Assembly: GCA_017308375.1 (NCBI GenBank)
Contig: JAFKEW010000049.1
Location: 115,286-179,285, forward strand
DNA length: 64,000 nucleotides
Reading direction: 5' to 3'
From: Alphaproteobacteria bacterium
GTDB lineage: Bacteria > Pseudomonadota > Alphaproteobacteria > Micropepsales > Micropepsaceae
A program made the position numbers and the translations under genes. The notes under the pieces were generated by a model. It did not search any database and was not told where the DNA came from. It saw only the letters and a program-made list of their open reading frames with translations. Of the stretch, positions 35,518 to 44,641 are shown in pieces (position 1 is the stretch's first letter; each line of letters starts with the position of its first letter).

Positions 35518-36234
35518 CTATTTCTGTTCAAACGGCACAGTGGTCTGGCTGGTGACGTCGGCCTTCGGGCGTTCCATCTGCTGCAGATAACCGCCGCTCA
35601 CCATGTGGTAGACGGTTTCGGCAACATTCGTGGCGTGATCGCCGGCGCGTTCAATATTCTTGGCAATGAAGAGAAGATGCGTGCACAGCCCGATGGTGCG
35701 CGGGTCTTCCATCATGTAGGTCAGAAGCTCGCGGAACAGGCTGTTATAGGTTTCGTCGATCTCGTCATCCTGCCGCCAGACGGTTTCGGCCCCCTGCACA
35801 TCGCGGCGGGAATAGGCGTCGAGCACCAGCTTCAACTGGTTCAGCACCAGCCGCCCCATGCGGCCAAGGCTCTGTGTCAGCCGGATCGGCGGTTCGCGGT
35901 TCAGGATGATCGCGCGTTTGGCAATATTCTTGGCCAGATCGCCGATGCGTTCGAGTTCACCGGCCAGCTTGATCGCGGCCAGGGTCTCGCGCAGATCGAC
36001 CGCCATCGGCTGGCGCAGCGCAAGCAGCTTCAGCGCCTGGTTTTCAATGGTGTGCTGAATCTGGTCGATGGTCTTGTCGCTGGCGATGGCCGCTTCGGCA
36101 CGCGCGGTGTCGCGCTTGGTGATCGCCTCGATCGCCTCCGCCATCTGGGCTTCGGCCATGCCACCCATCTGGGCCACGGATGCCGAGAGCGATTCCAGCT
36201 GCTCGGTAAAGGCCCTGACCGTATGTTCCGTCAT
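35518..36234 (-). CDS. phoU: Phosphate signalling protein PhoU
   Basis: 238 residues, two repeated three-helix bundles. Metal-binding-type motifs appear as KNIAKRAIILN (with LERIGDLAKN) and ERAGDHATNVAETVYHMVSGG. PhoU links the Pst transporter to PhoR, holding PhoR inactive when phosphate is plentiful. Here it follows phoR directly, without the pst genes that usually intervene. Confidence 0.95.
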   Translation of the reverse strand: MTEHTVRAFTEQLESLSASVAQMGGMAEAQMAEAIEAITKRDTARAEAAIASDKTIDQIQHTIENQALKLLALRQPMAVDLRETLAAIKLAGELERIGDLAKNIAKRAIILNREPPIRLTQSLGRMGRLVLNQLKLVLDAYSRRDVQGAETVWRQDDEIDETYNSLFRELLTYMMEDPRTIGLCTHLLFIAKNIERAGDHATNVAETVYHMVSGGYLQQMERPKADVTSQTTVPFEQK

Positions 36235-36330
36235 CTCGCAATCCTTGCCTTCGGCTTTGACCGCGGCCTTGGCGCCAATCAGGGCAACGCGTTATCCGCG
36301 CCCTGCCTAGGCGATGTGCCGAACACTCTT

Positions 36331-36359
36331 GTGACAGTTCTATAACAATTCTGTGACAG
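36331..36359 (-). promoter_or_regulatory. Pho box (three half-sites, 11-bp period)
   Basis: Read on the minus strand: CTGTCAC, 4 bases, TTGTTAT, 4 bases, CTGTCAC. Seven-base elements at an exact 11-bp period are the hallmark of PhoB binding. The site is about 100 bp upstream of phoU in the right orientation, and its left part overlaps the last codons and stop of phoR (36340-36342). It implies PhoB autoregulates phoU-phoB. Confidence 0.85.
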
Positions 36360-37623
36360 TGGCACTTTCCGCCGCTTTCAGCGGTAGGAACACCGTAAAC
36401 GTGCTGCCCGCGCCGGCTTCGCTGCGGATCTGCAAGCGGCCGTGGTGGCGGTTGACGATGTGCTTGACGATGGCAAGGCCAAGGCCCGTGCCGCCCTTTT
36501 CCCGGCTGCGTTTCACATCCACCCGGTAGAACCGTTCGGTCAGGCGGGGCACGGCAGCACGGGGAATCCCCTCTCCATCATCGCGAATGGCGACGGCCAG
36601 CACCTGTTCGTCCGCGGCAGCCGCGGGCAGGGAAACCCCGATCCAGACATGCCCGCCCGGCCGGCCATATTTGATCGCGTTGTGAATCAGATTCTGGAAC
36701 ACCTGGGCCAGTTCATCCCGCTCTCCCGTGATATGGGGAACATCATCCGGCACTGTGAGCTGGATTGTAACGGTCTCGCTTTGCGCCAGCGGGGTCAGCG
36801 CGTTGACGGCATCGCGCAACAGGGCCACCACATCCACCGGCGTTGACGGCGGCACATGCTCGTTCAGCTCCACCCGGGTCAGCGACAACAGATCGTTGAT
36901 CAGCCGGCGCATGCGCGCGGCCTCCACCGCCATGATGTCCAGAAACCGGGTCCGCGCTTCCGCATCATCCCGCGCATGGCCGCGCAAGGTGTCGATAAAA
37001 CCGGAAATGGCCGCCAGCGGCGTGCGCAATTCATGGCTGGCATTGGCCACGAAATCGGCGCGCGTCTGTTCCGCCCGGCGAATGGCGGTCAGATCGTGCA
37101 TCAGCACCACCGTCAGATAAGGCTCCGCACGGGTGCGTGACAGATGCGCGGTAAAATGGCGCTCGATCGGCACGGGAAAACTCAATTCGACACTCAGCGC
37201 TTCGCCCGTGGCTGTGGTCCGTTCCACCGCCGCCAGCAGCGCCGGCGCCCGCAACACGGCGGAGACATGCAGACGTTCGGAGCCGCCGCCAGTCAGCCCG
37301 CGCATGGCGGAATTGCTGAAAACCACGCGCCCGCCTTTGTCGAGCAGCAAGAGCGGGTCCGGCACATCTTCGAACACGTCCCGCAACAATGCCGGCAATC
37401 CGTTTTGCGGGTCCGCCCCCCCTGCACCCACAAGCGGCGTGGTATCGGCGCGTCTGCGGCCCATGAACAAAGCCAGCATTACGACCACCAGCGCCACGGC
37501 CAGCAGCAGCCAGAGTGCGCTTTCCCCACCGATGAGAACGGCGGCAACGCCCGAAAAAAGACCGGCCGCCAGCAGCCATAGCCGCGTGGCCCATGCCTTT
37601 CCGGTCTGCCGGTTGTCAGCCAT
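36340..37623 (-). CDS. phoR: Phosphate regulon sensor histidine kinase PhoR
   Basis: 427 residues: two N-terminal membrane helices (about 13-31 and 38-54), a PAS domain (about 80-185), HisKA with H197 in ANASHELRTPLAAISGF, and a complete ATPase domain: NLIHNAIKYG, DDGEGIP, ERFYRVD, GTGLGLAIV. ATG 37623 is chosen as it fits the family start; the frame stays open far upstream by chance. It phosphorylates PhoB when phosphate is low. The gene's 3' end overlaps a Pho box. Confidence 0.94.
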   Translation of the reverse strand: MADNRQTGKAWATRLWLLAAGLFSGVAAVLIGGESALWLLLAVALVVVMLALFMGRRRADTTPLVGAGGADPQNGLPALLRDVFEDVPDPLLLLDKGGRVVFSNSAMRGLTGGGSERLHVSAVLRAPALLAAVERTTATGEALSVELSFPVPIERHFTAHLSRTRAEPYLTVVLMHDLTAIRRAEQTRADFVANASHELRTPLAAISGFIDTLRGHARDDAEARTRFLDIMAVEAARMRRLINDLLSLTRVELNEHVPPSTPVDVVALLRDAVNALTPLAQSETVTIQLTVPDDVPHITGERDELAQVFQNLIHNAIKYGRPGGHVWIGVSLPAAAADEQVLAVAIRDDGEGIPRAAVPRLTERFYRVDVKRSREKGGTGLGLAIVKHIVNRHHGRLQIRSEAGAGSTFTVFLPLKAAESATVTELL

Positions 37624-38016
37624 TGTGCCCGCCACGGAATCACCGCCGTCCATGATAATGGGCCACGTAGCGGATGTGTGTGTCATTCTCGAAAGGGCCG
37701 CATGGCCCACAAAACAACCCTGCCAGACGCATACCCAATCTTCGAATCGAAATCCGTGCGGGCGGAAAGGCGCCGTTTCTGACAAAGGCGACGGCGCAGC
37801 ATCACGCGCACCCACATTGCGCAGGCCCCAGAAAACCGTTTGATAAAAGGGTGTTACGGGAATTCTGTACCAGAGGAGCAGCGGCCCGGCTGGCGGGAGC
37901 GCGGAATTTGATTGACGAACGGCCTGTGCCCGGCGTTCGCTTGCAGGAAACCGGATCAACGAGAATCCACCGGCCGCGGCGGACAAACCCGACGGACCGG
38001 AATTTGGGGGAGGAGC
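37624..38016. other. Divergent intergenic region between phoR and the GPH symporter
   Basis: About 390 bp. No protein family is recognisable in any frame. TTGATA near 37859 and AT-richer spacing before 37880 might be a promoter for the symporter. No Pho box was seen upstream of phoR. Otherwise nothing definite. Confidence 0.4.
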
Positions 38017-39531
38017 ATGGCAAGCGCCCGGCAAACGGACGACCTTGGCAGTCTGCGCACAAAGCTCTTCTATGGCTTCGGGTCCGTCGCCTATGGCGTG
38101 AAGGACCAGGGCTTCACGACCCTTTTGATGCTTTTCTACAACCAGATCGTGGGCTTGCCCGCGGCGATGGTCGGCACCGCGATCCTGATCGCGCTGGTGT
38201 TCGACAGCATGGCGGACCCCATCGTGGGCCAGATTTCGGACAATCTGCGCTCGCGCTGGGGACGGCGGCACCCGTTCATGTATGCCTCTGCCATACCGGT
38301 CGCGATCTTTTATTGGTTCTTATGGAATCCGCCTGCCTGGTCGCATGAAGCCCTGTTCGCCTATCTGGTGGTGATGGCGATCGTCGTGCGCACCTTCATC
38401 ACCATGTACGAAATCCCCAGTTCCGCACTGGCGGCGGAATTGTCCGACGATTACGACCAGCGCACATCGTTCATGGCCTTCCGCTTCTTTTTCGGCTGGC
38501 AGGGCGCGCTGGCGATGACGCTGCTGGGCTTTGCGGTGTTCTTCAAACCGGATGCGAGCCATCCGGTAGGGCAACTGAACCCGGCCGGTTATTCCACCTA
38601 TGCCTTCTACGCCTGTCTGGTGATGGTGGTCGCGATTTTCGTTTCTGCGCTCGGCACGCACAAATTCATTCCGCGTTTCACCATGCCGCCGAAGCGCAAG
38701 ATCACCCTGCGCCTGATGCTGCATGAGATGAAGCAGACCTTCTCCAACCGCTCCTTCGCGGCCTTGACGGCTTCAACGCTGTTCGCGTTCGTGGCGGCGG
38801 GCACGCTTGCGGCCCTTGGGGTCTATTTTGATACCTATTTCTGGCATCTGAGCGCGCAGGAAATCGCGCTGCGCACCAGCATCGTGGTGTTGGCCCCGTT
38901 CATCGCACTGAGCATGGCGACGCCGCTGTCGCGCACCTTCGACAAGAAGAACTCCGCCATCCTGCTGTTCATCGCCTCGCTCATCTTGTTCTGCACGCCC
39001 TTTACCTTGCGGCTTTTGGACCTGTTTCCGGAGAACGGTTCGCCCTGGCTGATACCGGCGCTGATGGCGTTCGCGCTTGTCACCACCACGCTTTCGATCG
39101 CCTGCGGAATCATGGGTGCATCCATGATGACCGATGTGGTGGAAGACAGTCAGATTCACACCGGCCGGCGCAGCGAAGGACTGTTTTTTGCGGCCACCAG
39201 CCTGGTGCAGAAGGCGGTTTCCGGGCTTGGCGCCTTCATTGCCGGATTGTTGCTGGCTCTGGTGCAATTCCCGGCCAATGCCGCGCCGGCCACGCTGGAC
39301 CCGGCGATCATCCATCGGCTTGTTCTGGTTTTCCTGCCGACGGTCGCGATTTTGTTCAGCCTGTCGATTCTCTGCCTGTGTTTTTACCGCATCGGGCGGG
39401 CGACCCATGCCGAAAACCTGCGCCGTCTGGCTGAAAAAACCCCGATCACCCCGCCGGACCCGGAAGAAAACCCGGATATCGACACGGCCGGTGCACAATA
39501 CGCACTGGCATCGAGGCCCGCAGGCGAATAA
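38017..39531 (+). CDS. GPH-family (MelB-like) sugar/organic solute symporter
   Basis: About 504 residues with twelve hydrophobic segments. MADPIVGQISDNLRSRWGRRHPFM in the first cytoplasmic loop is the hallmark of the glycoside-pentoside-hexuronide:cation family, with the cation-site type Asp in helix 2. A second signature MTDVVEDSQIHTGRRSEGLFFA sits near residue 375. ATG 38017 follows GGGGGAGGAGC. The double TetR regulator starts about 40 bp later and may control it. Confidence 0.9.
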   Translation: MASARQTDDLGSLRTKLFYGFGSVAYGVKDQGFTTLLMLFYNQIVGLPAAMVGTAILIALVFDSMADPIVGQISDNLRSRWGRRHPFMYASAIPVAIFYWFLWNPPAWSHEALFAYLVVMAIVVRTFITMYEIPSSALAAELSDDYDQRTSFMAFRFFFGWQGALAMTLLGFAVFFKPDASHPVGQLNPAGYSTYAFYACLVMVVAIFVSALGTHKFIPRFTMPPKRKITLRLMLHEMKQTFSNRSFAALTASTLFAFVAAGTLAALGVYFDTYFWHLSAQEIALRTSIVVLAPFIALSMATPLSRTFDKKNSAILLFIASLILFCTPFTLRLLDLFPENGSPWLIPALMAFALVTTTLSIACGIMGASMMTDVVEDSQIHTGRRSEGLFFAATSLVQKAVSGLGAFIAGLLLALVQFPANAAPATLDPAIIHRLVLVFLPTVAILFSLSILCLCFYRIGRATHAENLRRLAEKTPITPPDPEENPDIDTAGAQYALASRPAGE

Positions 39532-39572
39532 GCATAGCGCCGGAATTTGCTGCGAGGGCAGGCAGACTGGCC

Positions 39573-40808
39573 GTGACGAGAACGGAGCGGGCGCAACCGG
39601 CATCGACCGCGCGCTACAACCGGAAGAAAGAGGCGATCATCGCCGCCGCCGCGGGCATTCTGAACCGCCACGGCGTGCGCGGGATGACGCTTGCCGATGT
39701 CGCGGCCGGCGTCGGCCTGATCACCACCAGCGTCACCTATTACTTCAAGAAGAAGGAAGATCTGGCGCTCGCCTGTTATCTGCGCGCGATCGCGCGTTAT
39801 GACGTGCTGATTTCGGACGCGTTGCAGAAGCCCGATCCACAAGCGCAGCTTGCCGCACTGCTGGAAAATTTCTTCCAGCTCGACCGCCGCATCCGGGAAG
39901 GGAAAGAGCCGCCGCTGGTCACGTTCAGCGATTTGCGCTCGCTCCACGAACCGCATCTGTCGATGGTGAATACGGCCTACAGCCAGATGTTCCGCAAAGT
40001 TCGTAGCCTGTTTCAGCACCCCGGTCAGGATCAGAAGGCGCGCCGCATGGCGACCGCGCGCGCTCATGTGCTGATGGAGCAGCTTTTTCTGACCGCCATC
40101 TGGCTGCCACGGTTCGAGGTGGAGGATTACCCCCGCGTCTGCGCGCGCATGCTGGACATCCTGCACCACGGCATTGCCGGCGAACAGACAGCATGGGCGC
40201 CGGAACCATTGCCCGAAATCGACCGCATCACCCATGGCGAGCCGGAAAGCGCACGCGAAACCTTTCTGGTTTCCGCCACGCGCCTGATCAATCAACTGGG
40301 CTATCGCGGCGCATCGGTGGAGAAGATTTCCGAACAGCTCAATGTCACCAAGGGCTCGTTCTATCATCACAACGACGCGAAGGACGATCTTGTGGTGTCG
40401 TGCTTCCTGCGCAGCTTCGCCATCGTGCGGCAGGCGCAGACCCTTGCCATGGCAATGGGCGGTACCCTGTGCGCACAGATCGCGGCGGCAGCCGCCAGCC
40501 TTGCCGAATTCCAGGTCAGTGAACGGGGGCCGCTTCTGCGCACCTCGTCGCTTAGCGCGCTGCCGGAGCCGATACGCTATGACATGATGGATCAGGCCGC
40601 GCGGGTGACGGGCCGCTTTTCCGGCATGATCTCGGACGGCGTCGCCGAAGGATCGCTGCGTCCGGTGGACCCGCTGATCGCAGCCCAGATGCTGAACGCC
40701 AGCTTGAATGCCTCATCTGCGGCCCTGCTGGTGATCCCGAAGATCGAACCGGGCGAGATCGCCACGTTCTACATCAAACCCGTTCTGCTGGGCATGTTCG
40801 CGGCCTGA
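39573..40808 (+). CDS. Tandem-fused TetR-family regulator (two TetR units)
   Basis: 411 residues, twice the usual TetR length. The first helix-turn-helix is about residues 16-62 (ILNRHGVRGMTLADVAAGVG, then TSVTYYFKKKEDL). A second complete one lies near 228-274 (INQLGYRGASVEKISEQLNV, then KGSFYHHNDAKDDL). Each is followed by a helical ligand/dimer region. A single chain may thus mimic a TetR dimer. The start is a GTG. Its target could be the preceding symporter or the acyl-CoA genes beyond. Confidence 0.9.
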   Translation: MTRTERAQPASTARYNRKKEAIIAAAAGILNRHGVRGMTLADVAAGVGLITTSVTYYFKKKEDLALACYLRAIARYDVLISDALQKPDPQAQLAALLENFFQLDRRIREGKEPPLVTFSDLRSLHEPHLSMVNTAYSQMFRKVRSLFQHPGQDQKARRMATARAHVLMEQLFLTAIWLPRFEVEDYPRVCARMLDILHHGIAGEQTAWAPEPLPEIDRITHGEPESARETFLVSATRLINQLGYRGASVEKISEQLNVTKGSFYHHNDAKDDLVVSCFLRSFAIVRQAQTLAMAMGGTLCAQIAAAAASLAEFQVSERGPLLRTSSLSALPEPIRYDMMDQAARVTGRFSGMISDGVAEGSLRPVDPLIAAQMLNASLNASSAALLVIPKIEPGEIATFYIKPVLLGMFAA

Positions 40809-40837
40809 CACCGGCTTTCTTTGTTTTGTCGCGGTCC

Positions 40838-40899
40838 CCGGGGGGAGTTGGTAGTGACAGCGTGCCAACCGCTTCACACTTTTCCTGAAACCGCTTTAT
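40838..40899. repeat. Dispersed repeat of the ACACTTTTCC family
   Basis: AACCGCTTCACACTTTTCCT followed by GAAACCGCTTTA, preceded by a CCCCGGGGGG palindrome. The same core is at 17060, 27225 and twice at 51290-51365. The last bases reach the stop codon of the acyl-CoA synthetase gene. Confidence 0.7.
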
Positions 40900-42680
40900 C
40901 CCCGCATCTGATCCGCAAAGACCTTTTTCAGCTCGGTCTTGAGAATCTTGCCATTGGCGTTACGCGGCAGGGTTTCGGGCCAGAACACCACCTTCACCGG
41001 CACCTTGAAGGCGGCGAGCTTGCCCGCCACGAAACGGCGCAGATCTTCTTCGCTCGCGTGCATGCCGGGTTTCAGATGGACGACGGCGCCCGGCTCCTCC
41101 CCCAATGTTTTGTGCGGCACCGGCACGATGGCGGCATCCATCACGGCAGGATGTTCGTAGAGAACATTCTCCACCTCGATACAATAGATGTTCTCGCCGC
41201 CGCGGATCAGCATGTCTTTCGCGCGGTCGATGATGAAGCAGAAGCCTTCCTCATCGATGCGGGCGAGATCGCCGGTCTTGACCCAGCCATCGACAAAGGT
41301 GGCCGCCGTCGCTTCCGGCTTGTTCCAGTAGCCTTTGACGATATTGGGCCCGCGCGCCCACAATTCGCCCACCGCATTGGGCGGCAGCTCCTGCCCGCCA
41401 TCCGGCGGCATGATCTTGATATCGCACACCGCCACCGCCGGCCCGCAGGATTCCGGGCGATGCTCATAATCCTCTGCCGAATGGGTGGTGCAGGTGGCAG
41501 AGGTTTCGGTCATGCCCCAGCCATTACCAGGCAGGGATTTCGGAAAAGCCTCCTTGATCCGGCGCACCAATTCGGGCGCCGACGGCGCCCCGCCATAGGC
41601 CACCGATTCCAGCGAGGAGAGATCGTATTTCGCGCGTGCCGGATGTTCGATCAATTGCCAGGCAATGGTCGGCACACCGCCTGCGCTGTTGATCTTTTCC
41701 CGCTCGATCAGTTGCATCGCGGTTTCGGGGTCCCATTTGCGCATCATCACCAGCTTGGCACCGGCAAAAAGGCTTGGGCCCAGAATGGCGAAACAGCCCG
41801 TGGCGTGGAAAAACGGCACCGACAGAAGCGAAGAGCGTTGCGGCAGATCGGGGTCCGGCGCCGGTACGGGTTCCCCGCGGCGGAGGAAATTGCGCGCCGC
41901 CGAAGACGCCGATGCCATGATGTTGGAGAGCATGTTGCGATGGCTGCCGAGCGCGCCTTTGGGCCGCCCCGTGGTGCCCGAAGTATAAAGGATGGTCGCG
42001 TCGTCATCCGATGCCAGCGGTACCGTGGGCATTGGCTGGTCCGGCAGACCGCCCCAGTGATTGACATCGCCCAGCACCGTTTCCAGCGGGGTGACGAGGG
42101 GGTTCGGCACCTCCTCATCCGGATAGCGGGTGACGAACACCCGCTCCAGCGCCGGGCAATTGATCAGATGGGATGAAATCCGCTCCAGCCGCTCGGGATC
42201 GACGAACACCACCTTGGAGCCGGAATCGACCAGGCCATATTCCAGCTCTGGCCCGGTCCACCAGGCGTTCAGCGGCGTGACGATGGCGCCAACGATCGCC
42301 GCCGCGAAGAAGGCGACCGGCCATTCGGGCAGGTTGCGCATGATGATCGCAACCCGATCCCCTTTCTTCACACCCAGCCGGGTCAATTCGGCCGCAAGGG
42401 TGAGGGTGGCACGGGAAAAGCTTTCGAACGTGGCGCGATCGTTTTCATAGACCAGGAAGGTCTTGCCGCCATGGGCGCGGCCGGTCTGGAACAGATCGCG
42501 GATGGTGGGCGGCGCATTCTTCCAGGTGCGGGTCGGGATGCCGCGGATCATCACCTCTTCCATCTCGAAGGGGGAGCCCGGCTGGGTCAGAAGCCGGTGC
42601 GCCTCCTTGATCGACATCGCGGGCCAGGGCTTTGTCCCGGTCTTGCCGGCGGCAGCGGTATCCACGGTCAAGTCATTCAT
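40896..42680 (-). CDS. AMP-forming acyl-CoA synthetase
   Basis: 594 residues. ILYTSGTTGRPKGALGSH is the P-loop, NGWGMTETSATC the A5 motif, WVKTGDLARIDEEGF the A7 motif, RGGENIYCIEVENVL the A8 hinge, and RNANGKILKTELKK holds the catalytic lysine. ATG 42680 follows GGGGGAAAG; the frame is open to 42842 without support. It lies downstream of an acyl-CoA dehydrogenase on the same strand (137-bp gap), so the pair probably feeds one acyl-CoA pathway. Acid specificity is unknown. Confidence 0.92.
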   Translation of the reverse strand: MNDLTVDTAAAGKTGTKPWPAMSIKEAHRLLTQPGSPFEMEEVMIRGIPTRTWKNAPPTIRDLFQTGRAHGGKTFLVYENDRATFESFSRATLTLAAELTRLGVKKGDRVAIIMRNLPEWPVAFFAAAIVGAIVTPLNAWWTGPELEYGLVDSGSKVVFVDPERLERISSHLINCPALERVFVTRYPDEEVPNPLVTPLETVLGDVNHWGGLPDQPMPTVPLASDDDATILYTSGTTGRPKGALGSHRNMLSNIMASASSAARNFLRRGEPVPAPDPDLPQRSSLLSVPFFHATGCFAILGPSLFAGAKLVMMRKWDPETAMQLIEREKINSAGGVPTIAWQLIEHPARAKYDLSSLESVAYGGAPSAPELVRRIKEAFPKSLPGNGWGMTETSATCTTHSAEDYEHRPESCGPAVAVCDIKIMPPDGGQELPPNAVGELWARGPNIVKGYWNKPEATAATFVDGWVKTGDLARIDEEGFCFIIDRAKDMLIRGGENIYCIEVENVLYEHPAVMDAAIVPVPHKTLGEEPGAVVHLKPGMHASEEDLRRFVAGKLAAFKVPVKVVFWPETLPRNANGKILKTELKKVFADQMRG

Positions 42681-42816
42681 AATCTTACACTTTCCCCCGA
42701 AGGTTGTTTTCCGGTTTCTGGCCACCCCCTCCCCCATGGCATGGCGCTTCGGCGTGCAGGCGAACCGGCACCGCAAACAGGCACGGCGGAGGATGAGAAC
42801 AAGCTTATCGCCCTGT

Positions 42817-44142
42817 TCAGAGCGCGTCGATGCCTTCGGCACGGGCGCGCCATTCCGCCTTCAGCTCATCCAGCAGATCTTCGTAACGCGCGGCAGCCGC
42901 CTCGCGCACCTTGGGCAGGTGGTAGGCGGGAAAAAGGTCGTTGTCGGGGTGATAGTTGCGCAAGATCTGTTTCGCCAGCGTGACCTTGTGCACTTCGGTC
43001 GGGCCATCGGCGATGCCCATGACATAAGAGCCGATCACCATCTGCGTGAACGGCATTTCGTTGGAAACGCCCAGCGCGCCATGGATGTGCAGCGCACGGC
43101 TGGCGATATCGTGATAGACGCGCGGCATGGCCACCTTCACCGCGGCAATGTCTTTGCGGACCTTGCGATAATCCTTGTATTTGTCGATTTTCCACGCCGT
43201 CTGCAGCACCAGCAGGCGGAATTGCTCAAGCTGAATCCAGCTATCGGCGATCTGTTCCTGCACCATCTGGAAATCGCTGAGCCGGCCATCGCGGGTCTGG
43301 CGTGACACCGCGCGGCGGCACATCAGGTCGAGTGCCCGGGCGCATTGGCCGACGGTGCGCATGGCATGATGCACACGCCCGCCGCCCAGCCGTGTCTGCC
43401 CGATCACGAAAGCGCCGCCGCGTTCGCCCAGCAGTGCATCATACGGCACGCGCACATTGGTGTAGCGCATATAGCCTTCGGAGCCGCGCCGCTCCGTCCC
43501 CACGCCGACATAGCGCACCACCGCGACACCGGGGGTTTTGCGCGGCACCAGAAACATCGACATGCGGCGATAGGGGTCTTTCGCGTCCGGGTCGGTGACG
43601 GCATAGACCACCAGCACTTCGGCACTGCGCGCGCCGGAGGTGAACCATTTCTCGCCGTTGATCACCCATTCGTCGCCCTCCAGCACCGCGGTGGTGCGGA
43701 AAGTCAGGGGATCTGAGCCACCTTGCGGTTCCGTCATCGAATAACCCGAGGTGATCTCGTTGTTCAGAAGCGGCCAGAGATATTTCTTCTTCTGCGCCTC
43801 GCTGCCGTAATGGGCGATGATCTCGGCATTGCCGGTATCGGGCGCCTGACAGCCGAACACCACCGGCGCCAGCCCGACACGGCCCAGCCTTTCATTGATC
43901 AGGGCCAGCTTGACCTGACCGTAGCCCTGACCGCCGAGTTCCGGCCCCAGATGACAGGCCCACAGCCCCTGTTCCTTCACACGGGCCTGAAGCGGTCGAA
44001 TCGCCTTCTGATAGGCCTTGGACTTCACCCCGCCATAGCCGATGGCGGTGTGAGACAGCGGCTCCACCTCTGTCGCAATGAAATCGTCGATCCAGTCGAG
44101 CTTCTTTTGAAATTCCGGTTCGGTCTCAAAATCCCAGGCCAT
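42817..44142 (-). CDS. Acyl-CoA dehydrogenase, ACAD10/11-like
   Basis: 441 residues. FAD motifs SGYSMTEPQGGSDPLTF and VINGEKWFTSGARSAEVLVVYAV; C-terminal HIHGALGVSNEMPFTQM and GPTEVHKVTLAKQIL, as in the ACAD10/11 group that handles branched or hydroxylated acyl chains. ATG 44142 begins AWDFETEPEF, the family start. It is divergent from the cobalamin riboswitch and upstream partner of the synthetase at 40896. Confidence 0.92.
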   Translation of the reverse strand: MAWDFETEPEFQKKLDWIDDFIATEVEPLSHTAIGYGGVKSKAYQKAIRPLQARVKEQGLWACHLGPELGGQGYGQVKLALINERLGRVGLAPVVFGCQAPDTGNAEIIAHYGSEAQKKKYLWPLLNNEITSGYSMTEPQGGSDPLTFRTTAVLEGDEWVINGEKWFTSGARSAEVLVVYAVTDPDAKDPYRRMSMFLVPRKTPGVAVVRYVGVGTERRGSEGYMRYTNVRVPYDALLGERGGAFVIGQTRLGGGRVHHAMRTVGQCARALDLMCRRAVSRQTRDGRLSDFQMVQEQIADSWIQLEQFRLLVLQTAWKIDKYKDYRKVRKDIAAVKVAMPRVYHDIASRALHIHGALGVSNEMPFTQMVIGSYVMGIADGPTEVHKVTLAKQILRNYHPDNDLFPAYHLPKVREAAAARYEDLLDELKAEWRARAEGIDAL

Positions 44143-44303
44143 GGCTCTACCCACCGTCTGAAGCGCTGTCTCACTGGCAAGAATACCGGCAGCCGCCGCA
44201 ACGCCGCAATCGGATTCAAATATCCGGTATGGCAGATACCCGATATGGCGGCGGCAGAAACCCGGCACCCGATTGACCGCCACCGCCAACACGGACTACT
44301 AGG

Positions 44304-44448
44304 GCGTCGAAGGCGCAGGATTTAGGGAACGCGGTCAAAACCGCGGCTGCCCCCGCAACTGTGACCGGCGAGCGATTGTTCAAATGCCACTGGGATTTCC
44401 CGGGAAGGCGGACGAGAGCGGCAGAGCCGGAAGCCAGGAGACCTGTCT
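44304..44448 (+). ncRNA. Cobalamin (B12) riboswitch
   Basis: Conserved aptamer blocks appear in order: AGGGAACGCGGT, the B12 box-like GGCTGCCCCCGCAACTGTGA, GCCACTGGG facing CCCGGGAAGGC, and GAGCCGGAAGCCAGGAGACC. It lies about 190 bp before btuB on the same strand, as expected for repression of B12 uptake by adenosylcobalamin. Ends are approximate. Confidence 0.93.
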
Positions 44449-44641
44449 TGTGCCGTCGTCCTGTTTCCGGCCGGGGTGTGCCGGGGACTGCGGGGTGACC
44501 GCCGCGACGACATGTTGGAGTCGTCGTGCGGGGCCGGGATGGTTTTCCAGATTCGCCAGTTTTCCAGTTTCGCCTGTTTTTTCGGGCGCGATTGGCAATC
44601 ACCCTCGTGCGGGCTCCTGAACCCATGATCAGGAGAGCGCC
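44449..44641 (+). promoter_or_regulatory. Riboswitch expression platform and btuB leader
   Basis: A hairpin CGACGAC (44505-44511)/GTCGTCG (44520-44526) follows the aptamer. It is not followed at once by a T run; a T6 run comes at 44576-44581. The switch may act by termination or by masking the ribosome site; AGGAGAGC lies just before the btuB ATG. Confidence 0.5.

Noticed and set aside
37624..38271. Long N-terminal extension of phoR
   Set aside because: The open frame continues by chance; PhoR relatives start at the membrane segment near 37623 and the extension runs under the divergent symporter.
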